Below are positions 21,957-33,974 of a stretch of DNA of 64,000 nt, piece after piece. A model generated the notes under the pieces. It was not told the origin of the DNA. It worked only from the letters and a program-made list of their open reading frames with translations, and searched no databases. This DNA comes from Gentiana macrophylla (taxonomy: Eukaryota; Streptophyta; Magnoliopsida; Gentianales; Gentianaceae). Position numbers and translations under genes: made by a program. The stretch covers positions 28,037,375 to 28,101,374 of the forward strand of contig CM047809.1 in assembly GCA_026214975.1 (NCBI GenBank). The letters run 5' to 3'. Within the stretch, counting starts at the first letter, position 1, and every line of letters begins with the position of its first letter.

Positions 21957-24900
21957 CCAACTGTCAATTTTATATATAAATAATTTTTTTATTCATGTTA
22001 AGTTTTCTGCTTTTGTAGTCTCGCTTTTACGTTTTTTTTTGAGTCCTCTCGTTGTTCACTCTGTGTACAAATTCCGAATTTGGAATAATTTGTTTCGCTT
22101 CCCAAATGAGATCGCTCTCACGCCAACGAGCCTGGTTCTGCTTTTATGGGACTTCGCGTATCTCTGCTTATCTCCGTATGTTTAGTCCGTGAGGTCCGAT
22201 AGCGACATGGGAAACCATGTTAAAGTCAGTCTACGGTCTGTTTGTTTTTTGTTTTCTTCTGTTTGCGGAAACCAGGGGAACAATAATCCGAGTCAGTAAT
22301 TTTTCATGGGCGCTGAGGAAAGAACCCAACAACATGTGGAGCTACGAATCTACGATGGAAAAGCGATGTAAGCAATACCTTTAAAGCACCAAGATGGCTC
22401 CGAAAAGAAAAAAGAAAGAAAGAAAAAAAATTTAAAGGTTTAAATTCTTCGTGGTATAATGTTGAAGGCAAGGTACTACCTTTTTTTGCTTATGTTTTAC
22501 TATCTTTTGGTTTTTTGAGCATAAGTTAGCCTATACATGAACCTGGGTATGAATAATAGCCCGGAGTGAGTTTATAAGATTAATTTTTTTAGTGTCTAAG
22601 GTTCTGGCCCAAATCTGTCTCATCTAGATGGTGTAAGGAAACATGTAGTAGTTGAAGGAAGCAGTGAATAAAGAGTTCCTCGTAGTCCTGTCAAAATCTC
22701 ATTGTCATATGCATGAGATTGCTTCTACTGGCCATGGGAGCAACAATTTGTGTAGTTTTTAAGAATTCTCAATTCAAAGAAGACGTTGAGTTTTGAGAGA
22801 GCATAATGAAGCAGCATTATAGAGGATGTGATTAAAATGGGTCCCTAGGACTAAATCTTCTTAGAATTCACTAGTTCCTAAAACGAGAGCCGAGGTAAGA
22901 GCTTTGTATAAATGGTATGGATAAATGTCGTTTCTTAGGTCTCACAACCAAGGGAAGGATATTAATCCGCAAATGCGACGAGCCCACCTCATATAGTGCT
23001 CAAGGGGTCAACATTTGGCGATCCAAGAAGGATAACTGACAAGGATAATTTTTGGAAAGTCGAGCTGAGGACTTAAACCTCAGAACTACTTCTAAAACCC
23101 GTAGGATTTCTCTTTAGGATTTTAGGTTTTGTTTTCTTTGAGTCAAATAAGAGTAACGTGACATATGTTGAGCTTTTTTATTTTGCCGTGTTCCGATGGC
23201 CATTAGGCTAAGGATGTGCAAAACTTTTTTACTCAATATAGGCCACGTGAAATAGAGTTTCTTAGAAGAGTCGAGAAATTGCTAAAGAAAAGGAAATTTA
23301 GCAATCAACCTTAAGATGGAAGCATTAAGAGAACTTGAGAATTACTGAAAATGTAACAGAGAATGATTGGTGCGAACGAGAACGCTTTTTGGTCAACTCC
23401 AAAAACTTTTTAGAATGGCGATCAGAGTGAAAATCCAAAGTTGTGTGCAATTTGTTCTGCAACTACCCTTATCATTTCCTTTGTACCTTTCCACCCTTCA
23501 ACCTTTTCTATTCTCTCACCAATCTACCTCACAATTCACATTTCTAACCATTCTTTCATCCCCTCTCTTTCTTTCCATCTATTTCACTCTCCCACCCTAA
23601 CCCAATCCCTTCACCAATACCTACCCAAACCCATATTCTAAACCAATTTCAACCCACCCATAATCACAATGTCTTACCCACCCTTTATCTTTTCTTACCA
23701 TCCTTCACTATCTTTTTCTAAACCCATCATACTCTCAACTTCCATTTTCTTTACAAGATACCCTTTTGTTGCGGAATTTGAACATTGCTAAGTTTTAATG
23801 ACTATCTTTCCTCATTCTGATTTTCATGATCTTAGCTGGGGTACGTGTAGCTCTGACCCTAGCTAGATTTTTAAAAGTTTTTGGTCCGATCATAATACAA
23901 CTTTTCTTTTTCTACCGGATGTTTTAAATTTCACACTTTTACGCCTATTCCGGCATTTCTAGATGATGAGTTTTGTTCTATACTATCCCACCAATCCGAC
24001 CTTGTTGGTGACGTTGAGAACTTCTACGTGCTAAATTGGGTAATTAGTAATTTTGCGGCTCAGCTACATCTCCCTAAGTTGTTGATATCCAATCAAAACG
24101 TGAAGCATCTACGCGAAGTATCTGATTAATTCTTTAACCAATAGGTCCCATCCAATCTGTTATACCTTAACAAGTTTCTCTTTTACGCTGGATTAAATAC
24201 CTTATCAATCCAGCAAATCTCGTGTTTTCACACATGGGGAAATGCATGTTGATCTTTGTATTCTCCACCCGGTTTTACTAATATTTTTGTGGTGGAGGAT
24301 GTCGATGAAGACTATAATCTTTTGTTGATTGTTTATTTTTCTTTCTATTTAGTATTTTTCTTTTGAGTCTGTATATATCCTTTTTCTTATTCGTTTTAGA
24401 ATTCGTGTCTGAACGAGTCATTTTAAATATTTGGTTTTTCTTGTCACTGGTTGTATAAAATAAAGTGGCTTAATTTGTTTTTGGACATTTTACATCTAAT
24501 TACTGCCATATTATTTTATAACTTCCATTGACATGTTATTAATGCTTTTAAGTGGAGTTTCGTTTGGTTTGCTTAAACAGTTTTCATTTGCTTCTCCACG
24601 ACGTGCTTGAATTACTCCGATGTTCTGCATCTACTTGAGAGCCGTTTCCAGAGCTAAGTCTTCTTCTTAAATTCTCATTTTTCTTTGTCATTGGGGACAA
24701 TACCAAGTTTAAGTGGGGGGTAGGAGACTTAGCTATGATGTGCTATAATTGAAAATTAAATGAAACGGTGAAAAATTGAAAGAATTGAACAAAAGCCAAA
24801 ATTAATTATCTCGTACCCTTAGAATTGTGAGTTCTAAAACATGGAATTGATAGGAAAGGAACCAAGTTGCATGAGTACATGATCATTTTATACTTATGTG

Positions 24901-25666
24901 AATGGAAATTTAAGGATATTCATGCCGACTGTTGCAAGTAGTTATTTATTATTCGATTACTCAATCTTTGAATCGACGGTTGCCGCACGAATTATAATAA
25001 CTAAAGAAATTATGTGTACATTGCGTAGATGATTGGTTATGTAGACTTAGTGTCGATATTTATTTGCTGATGTATTCCTATCTTCTAGCCATCAAAGCGG
25101 AGTAATAAGTTTGAGAATTATCTGTGTTTTAACAATGCGTTAAACACTGGGCTTGTAGTAACATTACCAAAGTAGCCCCGAGCTTGTGGTAATATTCACG
25201 CTATTGACTAATCCGTGAGAGAGGGATTCTTGCAATGCATACTTTACTTTTAAAGCAAGTGTCTTTCTTGAGAGGTGTTAATGCTTGAAATTATGAAAAT
25301 GCGTAGAAATTCAATTTTTTAAGAGGCTTTGAGTATTTCTCGGTCTCCGAGTCCAAAAACCTTTTGGATAACGCTCTTGCTTATTGCACCATGTCTTTAC
25401 CCATTGCGAGCCTTAAGAAGTGGGAATGCTGATGTTGGTAGGTTAAGACTGCAAAGTTAGCATGAATTTTAATCTTGCCACGAATATATAAAACTGAATG
25501 CACATACACACATCACTTCGATTCATAGCGAGTAGTGAATAATGGATACCTTATGAGCATGACTGGTATGAGTTGACTCGAGTTTCTTGCGTAAGTATGA
25601 TTTGACCATGGAAAATGTTTTCTTGGGGAATGACTTACCGATGCTTTGTTCGGGACGATCAAAGTC
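21957..25666 (+). other. Interior of LARD-1, non-coding
   Basis: No credible frame is present. Three landmarks place it in Tat/Athila: at about 23055 GTCGAGCTGAGGACTTAAAC, a block these elements carry after integrase; at about 23455-23760 a strongly pyrimidine-rich tract; and at 24690-24724 GGGGACAAT then TAAGTGGGGGGTAGG. The order matches LARD-2, where the second ORF lies between the tract and the purine motif. Only short chance frames occur here. Confidence 0.75.
24710..24724 (+). promoter_or_regulatory. Internal copy of the polypurine-tract motif in LARD-1
   Basis: TAAGTGGGGGGTAGG duplicates the motif that primes next to the 3' LTR (25667-25680), 957 bases upstream of it. LARD-2 has the same arrangement. 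It may act as a second plus-strand primer; that is inference. Confidence 0.5.
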
Positions 25667-25681
25667 TAAGTGGGGGGTAGT
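25667..25681 (+). other. Polypurine tract of LARD-1
   Basis: TAAGTGGGGGGTAGT directly precedes the TGATGACGG start of the 3' LTR, the expected plus-strand priming site. Confidence 0.85.
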
Positions 25682-27381
25682 TGATGACGGTCGAATTATA
25701 CCCGTAAAAGTCATCAACGTTATCCTTAAATCGAGGTTAATAATATATATTTTATATTAAATCACATGTTTATAATGTTTATTTAATGTTATGTGATTTA
25801 TAAAATATGATTTGGTATTTATCTATTTTTATTATTTAAATATGATTTACTGTGTGATAATTATTGATTTTATAGATTACGGTGAATCGGAGGATATCTA
25901 CCAATGAAGGAAGTAAATCTCAAGATAAATCGGAGCAGAATCGGACTGCATTAAAGATAAATACCGAAGCAGCACGAAAAGTGGAGTAAGGAACAAGAAA
26001 AGCCAGCGAGCCAATCAGAGGCAGACTGACTCGCTGGCAGCGAAGTGAGGGCTCGCTGGGAGCGAGTTGAGAGGCAGACTGAGGATCGGCACGGAGTTAT
26101 ATCGACACGTTTTCAATCTCCTTTAGGGTTTAGGAAAAGTAAATTAGGTCGGCTGGAGTTTATCCTAAGTCGATTTTCCAAGCCTATATATACTTAGTTA
26201 TTCATAACACTTTACATCACTTTTTTTCATAACACAAATTCTCGCCAGAGCGGTTTTAATACAAGTTCAGCAGCAATTATGTGAGTTCTTGTATTTATTT
26301 GTTCTTTGTTCTTTGTAATTAAGTCCCCCCAATTATTGTTTACCGTTTGAGGTTGTTCGCTCTTCGTCAAACGATGTAGATCTAAGGATACGACGTGAGG
26401 CAGTGGGGATTCCTCGTCTATAATGATCCACACGCCCACGTCGAGATCTGGTGACCTGTGTATGACTTTGATCTGAACGACAACCGTGTTTTTAGTAGAT
26501 CTATATAATTGCTTTGCTTTATGAATCTCTATTTTATCCATTACGTATATAGAAATGCTAAGATTTAGGTTTTCACCGCGTCAATCTAGCCACGTCTTTA
26601 TGGTGTGATTGTCCACCTAGAATTTCTTATCTTAGTAGGTATGGCTACGCTACGTTGCTCGTCTGCTTTAATTAGCGTATTATTAGGAAATACCAATATA
26701 GGACTCCTAGGTCGGCTCATGAATTGATCTTCCGGGACTTTCAAATGAGATCTAGATCATTACAGATTCGGAATTGCATGCACCTAGTTATACGTAAATC
26801 GTAGATTAACATGATACCTACGGTTAGTGTTAATGGGACGAACCCGATGCGATCACTTAGAAATCGCCTAACCACAGGAATGTTGCCTAGGTGAGGAATA
26901 CGGTTTATATCGGCATCCCTAGTATTGTAAGCGTGCTAGTTATATGAGATGGAGACCCAAAAGGTGAAGTCACGTAATGTAGCACAGTGATCTAGTGTCC
27001 TACCCGGAACTAAGTCAAGTTTAGGGGATGACTCCCGTAGCCAATATAAAAGAAATACGAATCGGATTAATAGTTGTCGAGTCTAGCTTGGTTATATAGA
27101 ATCTCTAGATCCAAACGATAACATAGTAATTGGGGAGGTTAATTACTTGTATGCTATGTATTGTGTCGAGTCGTGTCCATTATCTTTTCTTGTCGTTTGT
27201 TGGTCATAGACCGCCTTCGTCTGCTCGGCATGAATGATTAATTGTTTGTAAATAAATGATTCACAAAAGGTTCCCTGTGGGATCGACCTTGATTCGCTAT
27301 AGCTATACTACGATGGACCTAGTCCTCTTGCTAGTATTGGTTTATGGTGGTCAAGTATTTTATTATCACTTGATCTTGTCA
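25682..27381 (+). mobile_element. 3' LTR of LARD-1
   Basis: It matches the 5' LTR through its length, starting TGATGACGG and ending CTTGTCA. It has an extra AT-rich segment near 25738, and small differences near 26750 and 26850. Confidence 0.92.
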
Positions 27382-27386
27382 AAGCC

Positions 27387-28030
27387 ATAAGATAGCACTT
27401 GTGTTCATCCGGAGCAACCAAGATGCACAGAGAGTTGGAACAGTGCTACTGATGATCTTTCATGAAGATAGAGATAGAAGAGTTGCATACAACAATAGTT
27501 ACCATGTCAACATCCAGATGTCAACATTTGAAACTCTACCTCGAGAAAAGCGACGAACGCCAGTTTTCTAGGATGAAGTGGAGCGATGACATGATATGGG
27601 ACCAGAGTTGATACAGCAAGCTAATGAGAAGATTGAAGTGGGTCATCGCAACCTCAATATGGTTCAAGACAGGCAGAAGAGTTGGGTAGGTGTAGAGAGA
27701 AGACCGTTAGAGCTGAAGTTGAAGATGAAGCGTATATAAAGACGTCCTTTCATGTGTCAAAGATAAGTAAATTGCTTAACCGACTTGGATATGGAAGCAA
27801 GCATGGACCTTGAAGTGGTTGAAGAGATCTTGAACTATGCAGAGTAATCAAGTGCACTTAGAACGGTAGACGAAGAAAGTTAAGAACGAATATGTACAAT
27901 TAGTCTTCGTTCAGAGAAACAGTCACACAACGGCAGAGACGACATGAGAGTTAGAGGAACGAGACGCTTTGTAATGTCCAGAGTTCAAGTACCACCTAGT
28001 TACGTTCGAGTTTCGAGGACGAAACTCCTC
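27387..28030 (+). pseudogene. Tekay-like integrase C-terminus and chromodomain remnant
   Basis: This is the downstream part of the Tekay-like element after LARD-1. Phrases from shifting frames fit the end of a chromovirus integrase: a 'YNNSYH' start near 27486, a 'QDRQKSW' region near 27668, then 'FHVSKISKLL' near 27752 and a 'DDMR' phrase near 27938, as in the region around the chromodomain. Every frame has several stops. The integrase inserts cDNA and the chromodomain steers it to heterochromatin; this copy can do neither. Confidence 0.65.
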
Positions 28031-28045
28031 TTAAGGGGGGAGGAA
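28031..28045 (+). other. Polypurine tract of the Tekay-like element
   Basis: TTAAGGGGGGAGGAA directly precedes the LTR start TGTAACATCCCGACC. A GAGGACGAAACTCC phrase before it is typical of this lineage. Confidence 0.88.
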
Positions 28046-29965
28046 TGTAACATCCCGACCTTTCAGAAAGGGTAAAGTAGTAATTGGGTAATTTCACTAT
28101 GACCTAATTATTATTTATCCTATTTATTTAATTAAAAAGGATTTAATTAAAATGATTTAGTTATTTAATTAAGGGATTTAATTAAATGTCTATAAAAAAA
28201 GAAATAATCCCCAAAATCCTCATAATTCATCACGCATATTCTGAAAAAAAAAAAAGAGATCAAACGGCGGCAACAGAGAGGGTCGACTGACGCAAGTTTT
28301 TTAAAAAAAAAGGGAGAACGTAATCTTCAACCGTGTTGCCAATCCGTTCATCTGTTCAAGATGCCGCAGGAGGGAAAGTGATCACCGCGACGAGACGCAA
28401 CTTTGGAAAATAAAATATCCTTATTTCGTAAGTTTTCAGTTTAGCCCTAGTTTTTCGTAATCGTCGAGTTCGTTTCTTCAAAAATTTGTATCTTTTAATC
28501 CGTAGCTCTGTGTTTCAGCCATTAGTAGTCAAAATGATCGTCTTGGAGCGTAGATCATTCTAAAAATAGGTTCACATCATTTATTCAGGTAATATTCAGT
28601 TTTACACATTTTTTCAATTCGGGTTTTTCAGAAAAGATAGGATTTTTAGATTTACTTGTTGTTTAATTAGGTTACAAGTTAAAGGCTTAGAAGTTCAGCG
28701 TTTTCTTGAAGGTTTTTGGATTGGTTTTTTTGGAAATTAAGGTAAGAGGCTCTTCCTAATGAGTAATTGTAGTTTTATAATGATAGGTTGAGTTCCGGTG
28801 AGTTTTGGTGTTGTTTGGTGATAATTGTGTTTTAAGATATGTAATCCTTTGGTCTTATCACATTAATTAAACCTTAACAAGCTTCGATTGAGCTTCCGAT
28901 TCGATTAGTTTCCGCACCGAATGTACTCTTAAAGGGAGTTGAAGTTCGGATCCGTCGGAAGAGCATGAAAGGGCTTGTGCTTTGATGAACTAGAGTTCAT
29001 CAATGTCTGTGTAATTGTTAGTCCGTGTCTAGTGGTCTAGGAAAGAGAGTAGTGTATGTGAGGGAGCTTATTTGAAAACACTTAGGTGGCTAGTTAATAC
29101 ACAATAAAGTTACATACGTGGTAGTAAAAGATAAAACGTCACATATTCTCGGTTAGGCACCAATTCATATCGGCGATGTGATACGTTCATAAAAGGTGAA
29201 CAACGCTACTGGCTCAAAAGGCTGAAGGGTAGTGGAGGAAATTCATCGAACGTATATGCATACCGGGGAGATCCCGGGACTATCAGTGCTATCACCGTAG
29301 TTGGCAAGTATATCTCGTGATGGATACACATCATGCATAGTGCCCTTGATTGATGACGTAACCAAGATAAGTTAAGATAGAAACGTATAGTCATGACATG
29401 TTGATGGACATGGAGTTAATCCTAGATTGAGTCGATCTCTCGTAAAGATAACATAATAATAATAAAAAGAACCTTTTGTTGTAGAACTTAGTAATTCATT
29501 AGCTTCTCACTTTTACTAAGTACTTTGTACTTAACTCCATTGCATTTTCTTTTGTAAGCATTGCGGGGTGAGAAGACGAACATGTTGACCAAAAGTAGTT
29601 GACGGCTTGATGACGTTGCTGCCTTGAAGATGCTTTTAGTTTATTTTCTTTTTTGTAAGGGCTGTACTAGACTTGTTGTTCTTTTACTCCTAGACTTTTG
29701 TAAGTTATTTTTGTACTTTTAAGAGCTCGTATTGTGTAAGTCTTTGGGTTTTTCATCGTTGTAATTTAACTATCCATCTTTAGTATGGTTAATTTCTATT
29801 CTTAGTAGCATTTATGTTTTTACCCGAGTCTTTTTAGCTTCCGTTTGTTTTATTTTGATACGACAACGTAGAGGCTGGCGTATAATATTAGATTTATTTA
29901 ATGCTATACGTGCCAAACGTTTCTTTTCTGGATAAGAGCTCGGTATCCGGGAGCGGGACATTACA
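28046..29965 (+). mobile_element. 3' LTR of the Tekay-like element
   Basis: The LTR is 1920 bp, starting TGTAACATCCCGACC and ending GCGGGACATTACA. Its last 523 bases match the truncated 5' LTR. The base after it begins GTTGT, which should be one copy of the TSD; the other copy was lost with the 5' LTR start. Confidence 0.88.
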
Positions 29966-30156
29966 GTTGTCCCCTGTTTACTTAACGTTCCAATTCAATC
30001 CAACTTTACATTATTTTGCTACACCCTACAATTAATGCACACAAAAGTAAACCTATACTCTCAATTTATAATACAGATCATTACACAAATTTGTCCTGCA
30101 TTTTGAAGCCCAATACCCAAAGATTCAAACCTTTTTTTTCTGTTTTTGAAGCAGAA
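29966..30156 (+). promoter_or_regulatory. Likely former 5' flank/UTR of the PIN2-like gene
   Basis: Non-repetitive AT-rich sequence links the Tekay-like LTR to the first ATG of the PIN2-like relic. One frame is open across it, but it has no conserved residues before the ATG at 30157. No clear TATA box stands out. Confidence 0.35.
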
Positions 30157-30988
30157 ATGATTACAGGAAAAGATATATATGATGTTCTAGCAGCTGTAGT
30201 TCCACTATATGTAGCTATGATTCTTGCATATGGTTCAGTAAAATGGTGGAAAATCTTCACCCTTGATCAATGTGCCGGAATCAACAATTTTAAGTGGCGG
30301 TTTTAAGCCGTTCCGTTACTAACCTTTCACTTAATTTCAACCAACAACATCTACACAATGAACTTCCATTTCATTGCTGCTGATTCATTACAAAAAATCA
30401 TCATTCTTGGAGCTCTGTTTTTATGGCAATCTTTTAGTAAAAATGGCAACTTTGAATGGATGATTTAGTATACACTTACGCTTTTTATGTTTGAATACAG
30501 AGGAGCAAAGATTTTGATAAATGAACAATTCCCTGAAACTGCAGGTTCAATTACTTCATTTAAAGTTGAGTCTGATTATTTCATTAAATGGTTTTGAGTT
30601 ATTACAAACTGATGCTGAAATTGGTGAAGATGGTAAGCTTCATGTTGTTGTTAGAAGATCATCATCATCAGCATCTTCTATGGTATCTAAAGCATTTGAA
30701 TCAGATACGATTACCCCGAGAGCATCGAATTTAACTGGTGTGGAGATCTATTTGGTTCAATCATCTCGTGCACAGACACCGCTGAGGGCCACGAGCTTTA
30801 AACAGTCAGATTTTTATGCAATGTTTAAGGCTTTTAGTCCTAAACATGGCGGTTTAGACGTTTATTCGTCGAAAAGGCCGAAACCGGTTTTTTCGGGTGG
30901 TGGACATAAGAAAAGAGAAAGTGGGAATGTTGCAATGAATATTAATAAGGATCTTCATATGTTTGTTTGGAGTTCAAGGCAGCCTTGA
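30157..30988 (+). pseudogene. PIN2: PIN2-like auxin efflux carrier pseudogene
   Basis: PIN2 exports auxin across the plasma membrane of root epidermal and cortical cells. The first 45 codons give the PIN N-terminus and first membrane segment, starting [13 protein letters not shown], which favours PIN2 over other long PINs. Frame breaks at about 30290-30310 shift the frame within TM2. The match continues to 'NFEWMI' near 30460 and then jumps to '[14 protein letters not shown]', skipping about 40 residues that in PINs cover TM3-TM5. Another shift at about 30590 leads to the hydrophilic loop, with DAEIGEDGKLHVVVRRSS, 'ITPRASNLTGVEIY' and, near the stop, HMFVWSS. The C-terminal membrane half is absent. 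No intron is evident between TM and loop parts. Non-functional. Confidence 0.9.
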
Positions 30989-31971
30989 GCAGAGTTATTG
31001 GACAGATAATGTAAGTGAAGGAAGAAGGTATCAGAGCAAGGAAAATTGCCTTTGAGGTAAAGCCATGCACCAGCATGTATATATACACATTCCATCTGTT
31101 GCAATTCTGCATTTGAGGTAATGAATTAAAACAGTTTCTAAAAGTACTTATTTGTATTCAGGAAAATAATCTTGGTCCGAGCGGATATATCGAGGCTCCC
31201 GTTTGCTTCCGTTTCAGTTAATGCTGGAAACAGGATCCCCTCCCATTCACTTGGGGGTCCTGCACAGCCACACAACAACAAAAAAAAAAAAGAGAAAATT
31301 GAAACAATCCTGCACAAGGGTGGCTGCAGGATTTTCACTATGGGGGTCATAATTTTATCAATTTTTTTTTCTATATCACATATATACTTGGATATTCAAT
31401 TCTATACATTGTTGGCATTCACCTTCACTTGCTGTATTTATTTAACTTAATTTGTTTACAAATCTTTAAAAAGACTTGCATTTTGAAACAAATGTATCAT
31501 TTTTCATTCATCCCATTTCTCAGGCCATTTCGCCAGGTACCTCATAATTAAGGGCGTCTCAAATTCTTAAAAGTCGAATTTTCATTGTAGTACAGTGTAA
31601 TCACTTTCATCTTGTGTTGTAGACGGTTTCACAAGTTTCTGGAAGCCATATCTTCCTATCAAAAAAAGAACTCTGTGCTCGTCTTGTGTATTCGAGAACA
31701 TGAAATAAACCGACGTTTCGTGATGATCTTAGCAAAAAAACCGAATTAGGCTCGATGATTATTTATAGGTGATGAGAATTTCATTGATTCTGTATAAAGT
31801 TCGTAAGAAAATTCAATGAAAAATGTATAGCAATGATGGAGGATCTTTGTGATTCATTATAAATACAAAATCAATTTCTTGATTTCATGAAATCAAATGG
31901 CTAAGCATCATAACTTGAATTTGATATATTCGATCGATTATGAAACAATCCTTTCTCACCCTCATCCTAGG
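30989..31971. other. No gene seen; probable former flank or intron of the PIN2-like relic
   Basis: I find no supported frame. A small GC-richer part at 31170-31330 has a near-palindromic GTGGCTGCAGG and resembles no element I can name. No PIN coding block is visible here. Confidence 0.35.
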
Positions 31972-32377
31972 ATGCACGGATACGGATACGTGGTTACGGG
32001 ATATGCGGATACGGGATACGTAGATACGTGATTTTATAAAAATCTAGGAAACAGATATGGAATGTATTTGTAAATAATAAAAATATAAGGACTAAACTGT
32101 AAATAATAAAAATAAAATGTTTATATATATATATGTGTGCTTGTATGTGTATGTATGTACACGTATTAAGGTTCGAACTCATTCTTTAAGTATCATGCTC
32201 TTTGGATACACGTATCTGTAGTCAAGATACGTGTATCCGGTAAAGTATCATACTTTTGAAAATTACAATTCTCCCCAGATATGTATCCAAAGGAGTATCT
32301 GGAGTATCCGTCGAGTATCGGTATCCGATACGTATCAGATAAGAGATACGCTTGCAGGACGAAGAATCCGTGTATCA
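31972..32377. repeat. GGATACG-rich repeat with inverted ends
   Basis: The plus strand has many GGATACG/ATACGTG copies at 31976-32030. Inverted forms (GTATCCG, CGTATC) fill 32200-32377. The outer parts, GCACGGATACGG and CCGTGTATC, are loosely inverse. A microsatellite-like TATATATGTGTG lies near 32123-32155. No TSD is evident. It truncates the exon-like frame at 32378. It could be a MITE of unknown family. Confidence 0.5.
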
Positions 32378-32599
32378 TAGCTCTCATCATCAAACTCTAA
32401 TTCGTCTTCTCCATAAATCATACCAAGAATAGTTTGTTTATTCAATTCAACTTTTGCTGAACCATCCATTTCCATGGCCGGCCCAATAAGGAAGTAAAGA
32501 AAGCGTGGGCTTAAGGCCCAACCATCCTGGGGGCCCGAAAACACGTGTTTTGCAACAAAAAAAAACGATAATTAACAATAATAAATAATATATGTTCGA

Positions 32600-32690
32600 A
32601 GATTTTTCACTTATATCTACTATAGTCCAGTTGGTTAAAACATTTAGCATATCTTTGAAAGACTTGACTTCAAGTCCCGGCAATTGTAGG
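32600..32690 (+). other. tRNA-like (SINE head or tRNA relic) block in the hAT
   Basis: TAGTCCAGTTGG at 32622 fits a polymerase III A box, and ACTTCAAGTCCCG about 45 bases later fits a B box. No cloverleaf or anticodon is convincing. It may be a SINE head or a tRNA relic captured by the hAT. Confidence 0.4.
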
Positions 32691-32694
32691 TTTT

Positions 32695-32930
32695 TTTGTT
32701 TGCTTTGGGCCTTTTTTTGTCAGGTTCTTTTTTACTCATTTAAAACAAATTTTTTTTTACTCATTTAAAACACTTTGGGCCTTTTTTTGTCAGGTTTTTT
32801 CCGACTCATTTAAAACACTTTTTTTTTACTCATTTAAAACACTTTGGGCATTTTTTTGTCCAGGCAACAACATTTTTTTTTTTTGACTTCTTTAAATCAC
32901 TTTAGGCCTTTTTTTTGTCTCGGCAATTCC
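32695..32930. repeat. T-rich minisatellite in the hAT
   Basis: Copies of a unit near 'TTTGGGCCTTTTTTTGTC' plus 'ACTCATTTAAAACA' repeat at least three times with length variation in the T runs. Confidence 0.7.
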
Positions 32931-33132
32931 AATTAATTTATTGATTCACTTAAACAACTTTGATCCTTTTGAACCATGATATATTAGAACCCTCCAATAT
33001 ATATGTGGTTTTTATTGGCACCACATAATTACTACTCACACCGTTTTCTTATTTTGTATTAGTTATTCAAGCAAATTCATTAACTCATTTAAACATCTTT
33101 TGGATCGTTTGAACCATGATATATTAGCACCC

Positions 33133-33137
<5 letters not shown>

Positions 33138-33207
<70 letters not shown>
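33138..33207. repeat. (TA)n microsatellite
   Basis: About 35 uninterrupted TA units lie in the hAT. The minus-strand frame with an Ile-Tyr run here is a product of the repeat. Confidence 0.95.
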
Positions 33208-33209
<2 letters not shown>

Positions 33210-33635
33210 TACTTGAACTAAAAGACTTAAAAATTCTACAAAAGAGATGATTAATTTATCTAATTTATAGGTATGTTTTGAGTCTATCAACGAATTGAAT
33301 TTTGTATCTACGGATGTTAAAAACGCAATATTGAAGTAATACTTTGTAATATTTTTCAAAAAAAAAAAAAAAAAAAACCTTCTGAACTAAAAGGCCTAAT
33401 TCGACGATTCGCCGAAGGCCAAAAAATTTCCAGGACCAGCCCTGTCCATTTCCATTAGTTGAACTTCTGAATCGATAAGAACTTGCATCTTGGCTGGGCT
33501 CGTTAATTGTCTCGAGGGTAGGTCCGGTAACGAAACAAGTAGATTAAGCAATAGAGAGTCATCGGGATAAATATTGCGGTGTAAAGCGCTTTGGCTAAGG
33601 ATTTTGCATTTAATTTTTTCTGTGTTAATGTGGTC

Positions 33636-33974
33636 GGCAAAATTAGGATTTTAGTCCTCTAACTTGGTCTATTTTGGATTTTAGTCCTGTTCCTGCTCCG
33701 GTGAGGAAAATGATCCTCTAAGTTTGCTTTTTTTTTTGGATTTTAGTCCTATCCGCCGGAAATAGCTGATTGGGCACCGGAATCTTTAAAAAACGCTTAC
33801 GTGGCGACTAGTTATAGGACTATTTTTAAAAATTCCGTTCTTGCCCAATCATTTATTTCCGCGGATATGACTAAAATCCAAAAAAAAAAAACAAACTTAG
33901 AGGATCATTTTCTCACCGGAGCAGACTAAAATCCAAAATAAAGCAAGTTAGAGGACTAAAATCCTAATTTTGCC
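33636..33974. mobile_element. MULE-type MITE
   Basis: It starts GGCAAAATTAGGATTTTAGT and ends with its inverse, CCTAATTTTGCC. The inverted repeats extend over about 130 bases. A perfect duplication TAATGTGGTC flanks it at 33626-33635 and 33975-33984; a 9- or 10-bp TSD is typical of Mutator-like elements. It has no coding capacity. Confidence 0.9.

Larger units (their letters stand above)
20245..27381 (+). mobile_element. LARD-1: complete non-autonomous Tat/Athila-like element
   Basis: Two long LTRs (1684 and 1700 bp) bound a 3.75-kb interior with a primer site and a polypurine tract. The TSD is perfect, AAGCC at 20240-20244 and 27382-27386. The LTRs differ by scattered changes and a short AT-rich segment near 25738 that the 5' LTR lacks, so the insertion is fairly recent. 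The interior has no gag or pol frame, so mobility would need proteins from a relative. It sits in the Tekay-like element. Large retrotransposon derivative (LARD) is the best class. Confidence 0.92.
15823..29965 (+). mobile_element. Tekay/Del-like Ty3/gypsy element, reduced and interrupted
   Basis: The element has a truncated 5' LTR (15823-16348), an initiator-Met primer site, a long leader, decayed integrase tail, polypurine tract and a 3' LTR (28046-29965). LARD-1 (20245-27381) is inserted with TSD AAGCC. With LARD-1 removed, the leader runs straight into the C-terminal pol tail, so gag, protease, RT and most of integrase had already been lost. Lineage is judged from the long leader, the pol-tail phrases and the 3' end. 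Confidence 0.75.
32473..33444. mobile_element. Non-autonomous hAT element
   Basis: A perfect 8-bp duplication, TCCATTTC, flanks it at 32465-32472 and 33445-33452. The ends are CATGGCCGGCCC and GGACCAGCCCTG, imperfect inverted repeats of the CAGGGCCGGCCC type found in plant hATs. Subterminal GGGCCC and AGGCC phrases occur. Inside are a tRNA-like block, a minisatellite and a TA tract; no transposase frame is present. Confidence 0.85.

Noticed and set aside
21802..22185. 127-codon frame at the LARD-1 LTR/primer-site border
   Set aside because: It spans the LTR end and primer site and has no retroviral motif.
33063..33359. Minus-strand 98-codon frame with an Ile-Tyr run
   Set aside because: The run is a translation of the (TA)n microsatellite.
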